From NCBI GenBank assembly GCA_019419625.1, contig DXZO01000057.1, positions 20,115 through 54,805 of the forward strand: a stretch of DNA of 34,691 nt, read 5' to 3'. The translations under genes were made by a program, and so were the position numbers. The DNA comes from Collinsella sp. (lineage in GTDB: Bacteria > Actinomycetota > Coriobacteriia > Coriobacteriales > Coriobacteriaceae). Below are positions 1 to 7,667 of the stretch, piece after piece; position 1 is the stretch's first letter; every line of letters starts with the position of its first letter. The notes beneath the pieces are model-generated. The model saw only the letters and a program-made list of their open reading frames with translations. It was not told where the DNA came from and ran no database searches.

Positions 1-370
1 CATCAAGGAAGCCCGCGCGTTCGGCGACCTTTCGGAGAACTCCGAGTACGACGCCGCTAAGGACAAGCAGGCCCAGAACGCCGCTCGTATTGCCGAGATC
101 CAGGCCATCCTCGCCAACGCTCAGGTTGCTGCCACCACGGGCGACCTGACCGTCTCCATCGGTTCCACCGTTTCGCTGATTGATCCCAACGGCGAGGTCA
201 TGGAAGTCACGCTCGTCGGTACCACCGAGACCAACTCGCTCGAGCACAAGATTTCCAACGAGTCTCCGGTCGGTCACGCCATCATCGGTCACGGCGAGGG
301 CGACTCCGTCGAGGTCGTTACGCCTTCCGGCAAGACTCGCGTCTACACCATCGCCAAGATTGCACGCTAG
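1..370 (+). CDS. greA: Transcription elongation factor GreA, 3' part
   Basis: Reading begins at base 2 and ends at TAG 368-370, giving the last 122 residues of GreA; the start lies outside the window. GreA enters the RNA polymerase secondary channel and stimulates cleavage of backtracked RNA. The visible part starts in the N-terminal coiled coil, with the family motif GDLSENSEYDAAK near its tip, and runs into the C-terminal FKBP-like domain (SIGSTVSLIDPNGEVMEV; SPVGHAIIGHGEGD). GreA is usually about 158 aa, so about 35 residues are missing. It ends 80 bp before lysS, with a strong terminator between. Confidence 0.93.
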   Translation, partial: IKEARAFGDLSENSEYDAAKDKQAQNAARIAEIQAILANAQVAATTGDLTVSIGSTVSLIDPNGEVMEVTLVGTTETNSLEHKISNESPVGHAIIGHGEGDSVEVVTPSGKTRVYTIAKIAR

Positions 371-398
371 ACCACGGTCCCGCGTAAAGGTATGTTTT

Positions 399-436
399 CG
401 CTCCCTGGGACCGAATCCTGGGGAGCGTTTTAGTTT
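399..436 (+). terminator. Rho-independent terminator after greA
   Basis: CGCTCCC (399-405) pairs with GGGAGCG (421-427), extended inward by TGGGA/TCCTG with two G-U pairs, to give a 12-bp stem with a CCGAA loop. It is followed by TTTTAGTTT. The lysS ribosome binding site starts at once after it, so lysS may be read partly by read-through. Confidence 0.85.
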
Positions 437-449
437 GAGGAGCTAACTT

Positions 450-2414
450 ATGGCAGAGAACCAGAACGCCGCAGATCAGGCATCGACGCTCAACGACGAG
501 CGCGCCACCCGCCTGGCCAAGCGCGCCGCCCTGTTCGAGGCGGGCCAGAACCCCTATCCCGAGCACTCTGAGCTTGAGGACTACGTTGCCGATATCGAGG
601 CTAAGTACGCCGAGCTTGCCGATGGCGAGGACACCGAGGACGTCGTGAAGATCGCCGGCCGTGTGGTCGCCAAGCGCGGTCAGGGCAAGATCATGTTCAT
701 CGTCGTACGCGATGCGACTGCCGAGATTCAGCTGTTCTGCCGCATCAACGACATGGACGAGGCTGCCTGGAATACGCTCAAGTCCCTCGACCTGGGCGAC
801 ATCCTGGGCGTGACCGGCGTGGTTGTGCGCACCCAGCGCGGCCAGCTTTCCGTTGCCCCTAAGAGCGCGACCCTGCTTGCCAAGGCCGTTCGTCCGCTGC
901 CCGAGAAGTTCCACGGTCTTTCCGACAAGGAGACCCGCTATCGCCAGCGCTATGTTGACCTGATCGCCAACGACGACGTTCGCGAGACGTTCCGTAAGCG
1001 TTCGCAGATTCTCTCCACCTTCCGTCGCTTTATGGAGTCCGATGGCTACATGGAGGTTGAGACTCCTATCCTGCAGACCATCCAGGGCGGCGCTACTGCC
1101 AAGCCGTTCATCACGCACTTCAACGCGCTCGATCAGGAGTGCTACCTGCGTATTGCCACCGAGCTGCACCTCAAGCGCTGCATCGTCGGCGGCTTTGAGC
1201 GCGTGTTCGAGATCGGCCGCATCTTCCGTAACGAGGGCATGGACCTTACCCACAACCCCGAGTTCACCACGATGGAGGCCTATCGTGCCTTCTCCGACCT
1301 CGAGGGCATGAAGGCGCTCGCCCAAGGCGTCATTAAGGCGGCTAACAAGGCCATCGGCAACCCCGAGGTCATCGAGTACCAGGGCCAGACCATCGACCTT
1401 TCTGGTGAGTGGGCAAGCCGTCCCATGACCGACATCGTCTCGGATGTGCTCGGCAAACAGGTCACCATCGACACGCCGGTCGAGGAGCTTGCCGCCGCCG
1501 CGCGCGAGAAGGGCCTGGAGATTAAGCCCGAGTGGACTGCTGGCAAGATCATCGCCGAGATTTACGATGAACTGGGCGAGGACACCATCGTCAACCCGAC
1601 CTTCGTGTGCGATTACCCCATCGAGGTCAGCCCGCTCGCCAAGCGTTTTGAGGACGATCCGCGTCTAACCCACCGCTTTGAGTTGGTTATCGCCGGTCAC
1701 GAGTACGCCAATGCGTTCTCCGAGCTCAACGACCCGGTCGACCAGGCCGAGCGCTTTGCCGCCCAGATGGCCGAGAAGGCTGGTGGCGACGATGAGGCCA
1801 TGGAGTATGACGAGGACTACGTGCGCGCCCTCGAGTACGGTATGCCTCCCGCGGGCGGCATTGGCATTGGTATCGACCGCGTGGTCATGCTGCTCACCAA
1901 CCAGGCTTCTATCCGCGACGTCCTGCTGTTCCCGCACATGAAGCCCGAGAAGGGTTTCCAGTCCGGTGCCGCTGCCGCCAAGGCTGCAGAGGCCGGCAAC
2001 GCCGCGAGCTCGTTCGTTAAGTCGCTTAAGCCCACGCTCGATTACTCCAAGATCGCCGTTGAGCCGTTGTTCGAGGAGTTCGTCGACTTTGACACCTTCT
2101 CCAAGAGCGATTTCCGCGCTGTGAAGGTCAAGGCATGCGAGGCCGTCAAGAAGTCCAAGAAGCTGCTGAACTTTACGCTCGACGACGGTACCGGTACCGA
2201 CCGCACCATCCTCTCCGGCATCCATGAATACTATGAGCCCGAGGACCTGGTCGGCAAGACCCTGCTTGCCATCACCAATCTGCCTCCGCGTAAGATGATG
2301 GGCATCCCCAGCTGCGGCATGCTCATCAGTGCCATCCACGAGGAGGAGGGCGAGGAGCGCCTTAACCTGATTCAGCTCGACGCTTCTATTCCCGCCGGCG
2401 CAAAGATGTACTAA
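450..2414 (+). CDS. lysS: Lysyl-tRNA synthetase (class II) with C-terminal tRNA-binding domain
   Basis: Charges tRNA-Lys with lysine in the cytoplasm. The protein has 654 aa, against about 490-510 for ordinary bacterial LysRS. Order: N-terminal OB-fold anticodon-binding domain (about 65-150), class II catalytic core (about 165-498) with motif 2 FRNEG (259-263) and HNPEFT (268-273), and motif 3 GIGIGIDR (470-477). An Ala-rich linker (about 503-525) leads to an extra domain (about 545-654) of the Trbp111/EMAPII/MetRS-C type, with DFRAVKVKACEAVKKSKKLL, GKTLLAITNLPPRKMMGIPS and SCGMLISA. The ATG is preceded by GAGGAG at 437-442. The extra OB fold is expected to raise tRNA affinity. The catalytic assignment is certain; the role of the extension is inferred from the family. 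Confidence 0.96.
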   Translation: MAENQNAADQASTLNDERATRLAKRAALFEAGQNPYPEHSELEDYVADIEAKYAELADGEDTEDVVKIAGRVVAKRGQGKIMFIVVRDATAEIQLFCRINDMDEAAWNTLKSLDLGDILGVTGVVVRTQRGQLSVAPKSATLLAKAVRPLPEKFHGLSDKETRYRQRYVDLIANDDVRETFRKRSQILSTFRRFMESDGYMEVETPILQTIQGGATAKPFITHFNALDQECYLRIATELHLKRCIVGGFERVFEIGRIFRNEGMDLTHNPEFTTMEAYRAFSDLEGMKALAQGVIKAANKAIGNPEVIEYQGQTIDLSGEWASRPMTDIVSDVLGKQVTIDTPVEELAAAAREKGLEIKPEWTAGKIIAEIYDELGEDTIVNPTFVCDYPIEVSPLAKRFEDDPRLTHRFELVIAGHEYANAFSELNDPVDQAERFAAQMAEKAGGDDEAMEYDEDYVRALEYGMPPAGGIGIGIDRVVMLLTNQASIRDVLLFPHMKPEKGFQSGAAAAKAAEAGNAASSFVKSLKPTLDYSKIAVEPLFEEFVDFDTFSKSDFRAVKVKACEAVKKSKKLLNFTLDDGTGTDRTILSGIHEYYEPEDLVGKTLLAITNLPPRKMMGIPSCGMLISAIHEEEGEERLNLIQLDASIPAGAKMY

Positions 2415-2417
2415 CTA

Positions 2418-2444
2418 GTTACGCGGTTCTACGAACCGCGTAAC
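2418..2444 (+). repeat. Perfect hairpin directly after lysS
   Basis: GTTACGCGGTTC (2418-2429) and GAACCGCGTAAC (2433-2444) form a 12-bp perfect stem with a 3-nt loop, 3 nt after the lysS stop. There is no T-run after it, so it may protect the mRNA 3' end rather than terminate on its own. Confidence 0.7.
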
Positions 2445-2459
2445 GGCTCGACGCTGCGT

Positions 2460-2554
2460 GGGCCGCATTTGGACAATCTGACGTTCAGCTTCAAGGGCGC
2501 GACCAGAAGGTCAGCGCCCTTTCGTTTCACGTCACCTTGTCTCAAATGCGGCCC
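2460..2554 (+). terminator. Terminator hairpin nested in a 12-bp inverted repeat
   Basis: AAGGGCGC+GACC (2493-2504) pairs with GGTC+GCGCCCTT (2509-2522, one bulged A), loop AGAA, then TCGTTT: a likely terminator for lysS. It is enclosed by a perfect 12-bp inverted repeat, GGGCCGCATTTG (2460-2471) and CAAATGCGGCCC (2543-2554). Confidence 0.65.
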
Positions 2555-2832
2555 GCTCGCTGACTTATGCTCAACCTGCGGCGCCATTTTGCTTGAAGGC
2601 ACCTTGCTCGCTCTGGCGGGCTTTCGCTGTCCGTCCTCTATCTGCGGTGTTGCCCTGGTTGGCACTTAGGGACGTTCCTTTTCTGCCGGCACTTGGGGAC
2701 AGTCCTAGTCGTTGGGGATCTACCGACGCATTGGGGGTTTGCGCCTTCTATGCATGACAGTCGTCTCTTTTATGTTTCCTTTAGCCGTTGCTGCCTAGGA
2801 TGGGGGTTAGTCGGTAGGAAGGGAGCGTCTAT
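2555..2832. other. Intergenic stretch with short direct repeats
   Basis: No convincing gene is seen. Two copies of GGCACTTRGGGAC lie at 2661-2673 and 2688-2700 (12/13 identical), with a weaker TTGGGGA echo at 2712-2718. A short open frame across 2469-2669 has no recognisable protein and runs over the terminator hairpin, so it is not called. The promoter of the next gene should lie here, but no clear -35/-10 pair was found. Confidence 0.5.
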
Positions 2833-4401
2833 ATGGACGACGCGAGCGAGCGTGCAATCGAAGAGGACATGCTCGATCAGTTCAATTACTTTGACGATGA
2901 GGATGAGGAGCTAATCGATCGTCGCGAGCCGGCATCGCTTGATTCCTTTGATCTGGTCGATGAAGAGACTGATGAGGTTGAGGACGAATCAACGGAGCCC
3001 CCACAGTCTTCGCGCCTTGACTCGCTGCTTTCGAGAGCCCCCATGCACCACGGTGTTCGTGCCGGCGCACTCCATATGAAAACTGACTGGCACCAGATCG
3101 TGACGGCAGGCGATGAGCTTGCCGTCGATGCGCCGCTCACCGATAAGTCATCCATCATCTGCCGCACCGGTATGCTTATGCTCGCGAGCGGAACGGGTGC
3201 CTGGCGTGTACGCGATACCATGAATCGCGTCGCCGCCGTACTCGGTGTCACCGTCCACGTTGACTTAAGTCTTCTGTCGTTTGAGTGCACCTGCATCGAA
3301 GATGGCCACTGCTTTAACGAGGTTGTCAGCCTGCCCACAACGGGAGTCAATACCCATCGCATTTGGATGATGGAGAGCTTCCTAAAGGAAATCGAGACGT
3401 ATGGGCGCCGGTTTACCGTGCACGAATACCACGAGATGCTCAAGACCGTTGAGAGTTCAAAACCCGATTACTCTCCCTGGCAACAGGGCCTTGCGGCAGC
3501 TTGTGCTTGCGGCGCCTTCGTCTTTTTGCTCGGCGGCGGCCCTATCGAGATGGCCTGCGCATTCGTAGGTGCTGGTGTTGGCAACTTTGCTCGCTCTCAT
3601 ATTCTCAAGCAGGGTCTTGGCCAGTTTAGCGCGCTGACGATTGGCGTTGCGCTCGCTTGCGTTTCGTATCTGCTGGCATTGCTCGGCCTTGGCCAGGTCG
3701 TACCGGGGGCAATGTCGCACCAAGAAGGCTATATCGGCGCCATGCTCTTTGTGATTCCCGGCTTTCCCCTCATTACGGCAGGCCTCGACATCGCTAAGCT
3801 CGATATGCGAAGCGGCATTGAGCGTCTTTCGTATGCCGTGTCGATTATTGTGATGGCGACCCTTGTGGGCTGGATGGTTGCCGAGTGTGTGGGGCTGGCA
3901 CCGGATGATTTTGCCCCGCTCGGCCTTTCGCCGCTTGCCCTTACGCTCCTGCGCGTGGTGATGAGCTTCGTTGGCGTATTCGGCTTCTCGGTGATGTTCA
4001 ACAGCCCGGTAAAGATGGCCGCGGCAGCTGGGCTGATCGGCGCCGTGTCCAATACCTTGCGCCTTACGCTCGTCGATGCGCCGACGATGCTTCCCTTCCT
4101 GGGCCTCAGCGCGGGAATGCCTCCCGAGGCGGCAGCGTTTATCGGCGCGCTGGTATCGGGCCTGCTCGCGAGCTTAGCCGAAATCAAGCTCACCTACCCA
4201 CGTATCGCCCTCACGGTGCCATCGATTGTCATTATGGTGCCGGGCTTGTATCTGTATCGCTCGATGTATTACATGTGCACCTTCGACACGGTCAATATGC
4301 TCGGCTGGTTTGTGCGTGCAGTGCTCATCGTGGCGTTTTTGCCCGTTGGCCTGGGTGTGGCGCGTACGCTCACCGACCCTCGCTGGCGCCACACCAGCTA
4401 A
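2833..4401 (+). CDS. ThrE-family threonine/serine exporter-like membrane protein
   Basis: 522 aa membrane protein of the ThrE/DUF1212 type; members export threonine, serine or related small molecules by proton antiport. Residues 1-60 are a strongly acidic cytoplasmic extension. The soluble DUF1212 part begins about 105 (CRTGMLMLASGTGAWRVRDT and MNRVAAVLGV are typical), followed by about five membrane segments (214-350) and a second ThrE_2-like membrane half (about 365-512). Both halves, split into two proteins in many bacteria, are fused here. The ATG at 2833 has GGAAGGGAG at 2817-2825. The gene stands alone, bounded by repeats on both sides. The actual substrate cannot be read from sequence. 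Confidence 0.85.
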   Translation: MDDASERAIEEDMLDQFNYFDDEDEELIDRREPASLDSFDLVDEETDEVEDESTEPPQSSRLDSLLSRAPMHHGVRAGALHMKTDWHQIVTAGDELAVDAPLTDKSSIICRTGMLMLASGTGAWRVRDTMNRVAAVLGVTVHVDLSLLSFECTCIEDGHCFNEVVSLPTTGVNTHRIWMMESFLKEIETYGRRFTVHEYHEMLKTVESSKPDYSPWQQGLAAACACGAFVFLLGGGPIEMACAFVGAGVGNFARSHILKQGLGQFSALTIGVALACVSYLLALLGLGQVVPGAMSHQEGYIGAMLFVIPGFPLITAGLDIAKLDMRSGIERLSYAVSIIVMATLVGWMVAECVGLAPDDFAPLGLSPLALTLLRVVMSFVGVFGFSVMFNSPVKMAAAAGLIGAVSNTLRLTLVDAPTMLPFLGLSAGMPPEAAAFIGALVSGLLASLAEIKLTYPRIALTVPSIVIMVPGLYLYRSMYYMCTFDTVNMLGWFVRAVLIVAFLPVGLGVARTLTDPRWRHTS

Positions 4402-4435
4402 TTGGTGCAAATGAAACTGATCCGCAAAACATGAA

Positions 4436-4493
4436 CGTGGATAATCTCCCGTTTTTGGCCTGTTTACGGGCTCAAAACGGGAGATTATCCACG
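4436..4493 (+). repeat. GTGGATAATCT palindrome, copy 1
   Basis: CGTGGATAATCTCCCGTTTT (4436-4455) and its perfect reverse complement (4474-4493) form a 20-bp stem around an 18-nt loop, 34 nt after the exporter stop. A related sequence lies in inverted orientation at 18245-18359. It may also act as a 3' transcript end, but has no T-run. Confidence 0.9.
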
Positions 4494-4506
4494 CTCGTGG
4501 AATGGG

Positions 4507-4528
4507 TGTCCGAAAATCCACGCTCGTT
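4507..4528 (-). repeat. Short repeat shared with the 18245 region
   Basis: TGTCCGAAAATCCACGCTCG lies beside palindrome copy 1. Its reverse complement matches 18244-18264 (CGAGCGAGGATTTTCGGACAC) with one difference, so the palindrome and this flank travel together as a composite unit. Confidence 0.7.
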
Positions 4529-4637
4529 GGGCCGATGCAGACGCACCTGGCAATTCCTTTTTTGTAGACGTTGTCGAGCGGCTACGGGCGGGAAAGGTCC
4601 CAACGGTTAACATATACTCCATATGGGTAAAGAGACC

Positions 4638-4668
4638 AAAGCGCTGCCGCGGGCGGCGCTTTGCGTTT
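4638..4668 (+). terminator. Hairpin in the clpC leader
   Basis: AAAGCGCTGCC (4638-4648) pairs with GGCGGCGCTTT (4652-4662), one G-U pair, loop GCG, followed by GCGTTT. It resembles a weak terminator or attenuator 32 nt before the clpC start. A TATACT box at 4613-4618 upstream could be the -10 of the clpC promoter, but no good -35 is seen. Confidence 0.45.
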
Positions 4669-4699
4669 GAAAAAACTAGCTCGTCTAAGAGGAACTAGC

Positions 4700-7342
4700 A
4701 TGTTAGACCGTTTTACCGATCGCGCGCGCAAGGTCATGTCCATGGCCAAGCAAGAAGCGCTCGATCTTCACTCAAATAAGGTGGGTACCGAGCACCTGCT
4801 GCTCGCACTCGCTAAGGAGGACGAGGGCATTGCCGCCGAGGCACTGCGTTCGCTCGACATCTCCTACGATGACATCATGGATACTCTCAAAGAGGTCCAG
4901 ACCACGGTTCCCGAGCCCAGTGAGGAGACCGAGGCGGCCAAGCTCGCCTTTACGCCGCTCGTCATTAGCGTGATGGAGCGTTCATTCCGCGTGGCGCGTG
5001 AGAACAACCAGACCTACGTGTCGACTGAGCACTTGCTCATCGGTATCGTCGAAGAGGGCAACGGCATGGCCATGGACATCCTCATGCGCCTGGGTGTGTC
5101 GTCCGCCTCCATCAAAAAGGCTATCGAGAAACTCACCGCCAAGGACCAGGATAAGAAGCGCCCGCTCGCTGGCGCCGGTGCTGGTCGTCCCGGTACGGGC
5201 CTGCCGTTCTTTAGCGGCTCGGATGCCTCCCAGCAAAAGGGGAGCGGCACCGATACACTTAAGCAGTTCGCGACCAACCTTACGCAGAAGGCGCGCGACG
5301 GTGAGCTCGATCCGGTGATCGGCCGCGAAAAGGAAGTCCAGCGTATGATGGAAATTCTTTCGCGTCGCACCAAGAACAACCCGCTCATCCTGGGCGATCC
5401 CGGCGTGGGCAAGACGGCCATCGTCGAGGGTCTGGCCCAGCAGATCGCCGCCGGCAACGTGCCCGAGAACCTCATGAACCAGAATATCTGGACGCTCGAC
5501 CTGCCGGGTCTCGTTGCGGGCGCCAAGTATCGCGGTGAGTTCGAGGAGCGCCTCAAGAACGTGATCCAGGAGGCAACCGAGGCCGACGACGTCATCCTGT
5601 TTATCGACGAGATGCACACCATCATCGGTGCCGGTTCTGCCGAGGGCTCCATCGACGCGAGCTCCATGCTCAAGCCTGTGCTCGCGCGCGGTGCCTTCCA
5701 GATTATCGGCGCCACCACGGCCGAGGAGTTCCGCAAGTACCTCACCAAGGACCCGGCCTTCGAGCGTCGCTTCCAGACCATCGATGTCGAGGAGCCGAGT
5801 GTCGAGGACACCGTCAAGATTCTGACTGCGCTCAAGCCACGCTACGAGGAGCACCACCACGTGCGTTACACGCAGGGTGCCATCGAGGCCGCCGCGAACC
5901 TCTCCAACCGCTACATCCAGGATCGCTTCCTGCCCGATAAGGCAATCGACCTCATCGACGAGGCCGGTGCCCGCGCTCGCATCGCCGCGAATCGCGCGCC
6001 CGAGCCGGTGCGCGAGGCCGAGCATCGTATCGAGGAGCTCAAGGCCGCCGCGCAGGAGGCCACCGAGAGCGACGACATGAACAAGGCCGCCGAGATCACC
6101 GAGCAGCAGAAGGCTGCCGAGATTGAACTCGCCGAGGCCAAGGCTGCCTGGACGGCCGAGCTCGACGCCAGCCCGCTCACCATCGATGTCTCCCAGATCG
6201 CCGATATCGTGTCCGTGACCTCGGGCGTGCCGGTGTCCTCGCTTACCGAGAGCGAGAGCCGGCGCCTGCTGCAGGCCGAAAGCGTGCTCAAGACACGTAT
6301 CATCGGTCAGGATGAGGCTGTCGAGGCAGTTGCCAAGGCCGTGCGCCGCAGCCGCTCGCCGCTCAAGGATCCGCGTCGCCCCGGCGGCAGCTTTATCTTC
6401 CTGGGTCCCACCGGCACGGGCAAGACCGAGCTCGCCAAGACGCTCGCCGAGTACCTCTTTGGCAGCAAGGACGCACTCATCAGCTTCGACATGTCCGAGT
6501 TCGGTAGCGAGTTCGAGGTCTCCAAGCTCATCGGTAGCCCTCCGGGCTACGTCGGTCACGACGAGGGCGGCCAGCTCACCAAGGCCGTTCGTCGCCACCC
6601 GTACTCGGTCGTGCTGTTCGACGAGATCGAGAAGGCGCACCCCGATATCTTCAACATCTTGCTGCAGGTGCTGGAGGAGGGCCGCCTGACCGATAGCCAG
6701 GGCAAGACGGTCGACTTCCGCAACACCGTGATCATCATGACGTCCAATGTGGGCGCCCGCGAGATTGCGCAGGATGCGAGCGTGGGCTTTGGCACCACCG
6801 GCGAGCAGGGTCTCACGTCGAGTGAGATCCGTGGTCGCGCGATGGGCGAGCTCAAGCGCCTGTTCCGCCCCGAGCTGCTCAACCGTATCGACGACATTGT
6901 GGTGTTCCAGAAGCTCTCGGGCGAGAATCTCACCAAGATCGCGCACCTGCTGGTGGACGACCTGCGCCAGCGTCTGATTGCCAACGGCATGAACATCAAG
7001 CTCACCGATGCGGCCTATGACAAGATCGTGGCCGAGGGCACCGACCTCACCAACGGTGCGCGTCCGCTGCGCCGTGCTATTCAAAAGCTCATCGAGGACC
7101 CGCTGTCCGAGGAGCTGCTGGCCGGCGAGTGGGGCGAGGGCGATACCGTCCTGTGCGACGTGGCCGATGGCAAGTTTGTCTTTAGCCACGGCACGGGCGA
7201 GATCCCGGCACCGCGTCCGGCGGGCACGCTCGGTGGTGATACCGCCCCGGCGGCACCGCACACTGGCAACGCCGCGCCCGTGAGCGGCGGCGTGACCTCG
7301 GGTCCCGGCGGCATGATGCAAACCGGCTCTGGCGCGCTGTAG
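4700..7342 (+). CDS. clpC: ATP-dependent Clp protease ATP-binding subunit ClpC
   Basis: HSP100 unfoldase that feeds proteins to ClpP. The ATG at 4700 is chosen (880 aa) because AGAGGA (4688-4693) precedes it and MLDRFTDRARKVM is the family N-terminus; an upstream in-frame TTG at 4661 lies inside a hairpin. Order: two Clp_N repeats (1-150), AAA-1 with Walker A GDPGVGKT (232-239) and Walker B VILFIDE, a UVR/M-domain coiled coil (about 420-470), AAA-2 with Walker A GPTGTGKT (569-576), and a VGFG loop expected to dock on ClpP. A Gly/Ala/Pro-rich tail of about 50 residues follows, longer than usual. The usual Firmicutes partners ctsR, mcsA and mcsB are absent upstream. Confidence 0.97.
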   Translation: MLDRFTDRARKVMSMAKQEALDLHSNKVGTEHLLLALAKEDEGIAAEALRSLDISYDDIMDTLKEVQTTVPEPSEETEAAKLAFTPLVISVMERSFRVARENNQTYVSTEHLLIGIVEEGNGMAMDILMRLGVSSASIKKAIEKLTAKDQDKKRPLAGAGAGRPGTGLPFFSGSDASQQKGSGTDTLKQFATNLTQKARDGELDPVIGREKEVQRMMEILSRRTKNNPLILGDPGVGKTAIVEGLAQQIAAGNVPENLMNQNIWTLDLPGLVAGAKYRGEFEERLKNVIQEATEADDVILFIDEMHTIIGAGSAEGSIDASSMLKPVLARGAFQIIGATTAEEFRKYLTKDPAFERRFQTIDVEEPSVEDTVKILTALKPRYEEHHHVRYTQGAIEAAANLSNRYIQDRFLPDKAIDLIDEAGARARIAANRAPEPVREAEHRIEELKAAAQEATESDDMNKAAEITEQQKAAEIELAEAKAAWTAELDASPLTIDVSQIADIVSVTSGVPVSSLTESESRRLLQAESVLKTRIIGQDEAVEAVAKAVRRSRSPLKDPRRPGGSFIFLGPTGTGKTELAKTLAEYLFGSKDALISFDMSEFGSEFEVSKLIGSPPGYVGHDEGGQLTKAVRRHPYSVVLFDEIEKAHPDIFNILLQVLEEGRLTDSQGKTVDFRNTVIIMTSNVGAREIAQDASVGFGTTGEQGLTSSEIRGRAMGELKRLFRPELLNRIDDIVVFQKLSGENLTKIAHLLVDDLRQRLIANGMNIKLTDAAYDKIVAEGTDLTNGARPLRRAIQKLIEDPLSEELLAGEWGEGDTVLCDVADGKFVFSHGTGEIPAPRPAGTLGGDTAPAAPHTGNAAPVSGGVTSGPGGMMQTGSGAL

Positions 7343-7367
7343 GGCGTAACAAAACCTTGTGTCCACG

Positions 7368-7394
7368 AGGGCGTTCCAAAGGAGCGCCCTTTTT
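7368..7394 (+). terminator. Rho-independent terminator after clpC
   Basis: AGGGCGTTCC (7368-7377) pairs with GGAGCGCCCT (7381-7390), one G-U pair, loop AAA, then TTTTT. Confidence 0.9.
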
Positions 7395-7594
7395 CTGTTG
7401 GAAAGCCCCCTTCGTTCAAAGTAGATCTCATTAAACACATCAATGGCGTATGCATAAACGTTGATCAAGCGTTGAGGTTGGTTGAAGGGCCCAACGTCCC
7501 TTCGGTGCGGCCCGTCTAGCCTGCTTTATCTTAATAAAGTGGCGTTTCCCCGCCGTTAGCCGATGATGCAAGGGCGCTCGGCGTTTTCGACTGG

Positions 7595-7623
7595 TTTATG
7601 CACGCAAAGTCTGGGAATATACA
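7595..7623 (+). promoter_or_regulatory. Possible pepD promoter
   Basis: TTTATG (7595-7600), 17-nt spacer, TATACA (7618-7623), 45 nt before the start codon. The -10 is good and the -35 weak. A small CTTTATCTTAATAAAG hairpin lies upstream at 7524-7539. Confidence 0.35.
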
Positions 7624-7667
7624 AGTCGCATGTCTTACTGTCTAACCAGTTGCGCCAAGGAGGCACC

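Noticed and set aside
2469..2669. 66-residue open frame after lysS
   Set aside because: It is read through the terminator hairpin and the inverted repeat, and has no ribosome binding site.
4982..7468. Long open frame on the minus strand opposite clpC
   Set aside because: It mirrors the third-position GC bias of clpC, has low-complexity Leu/Gly/Asp-rich composition and matches no family; clpC is certain.
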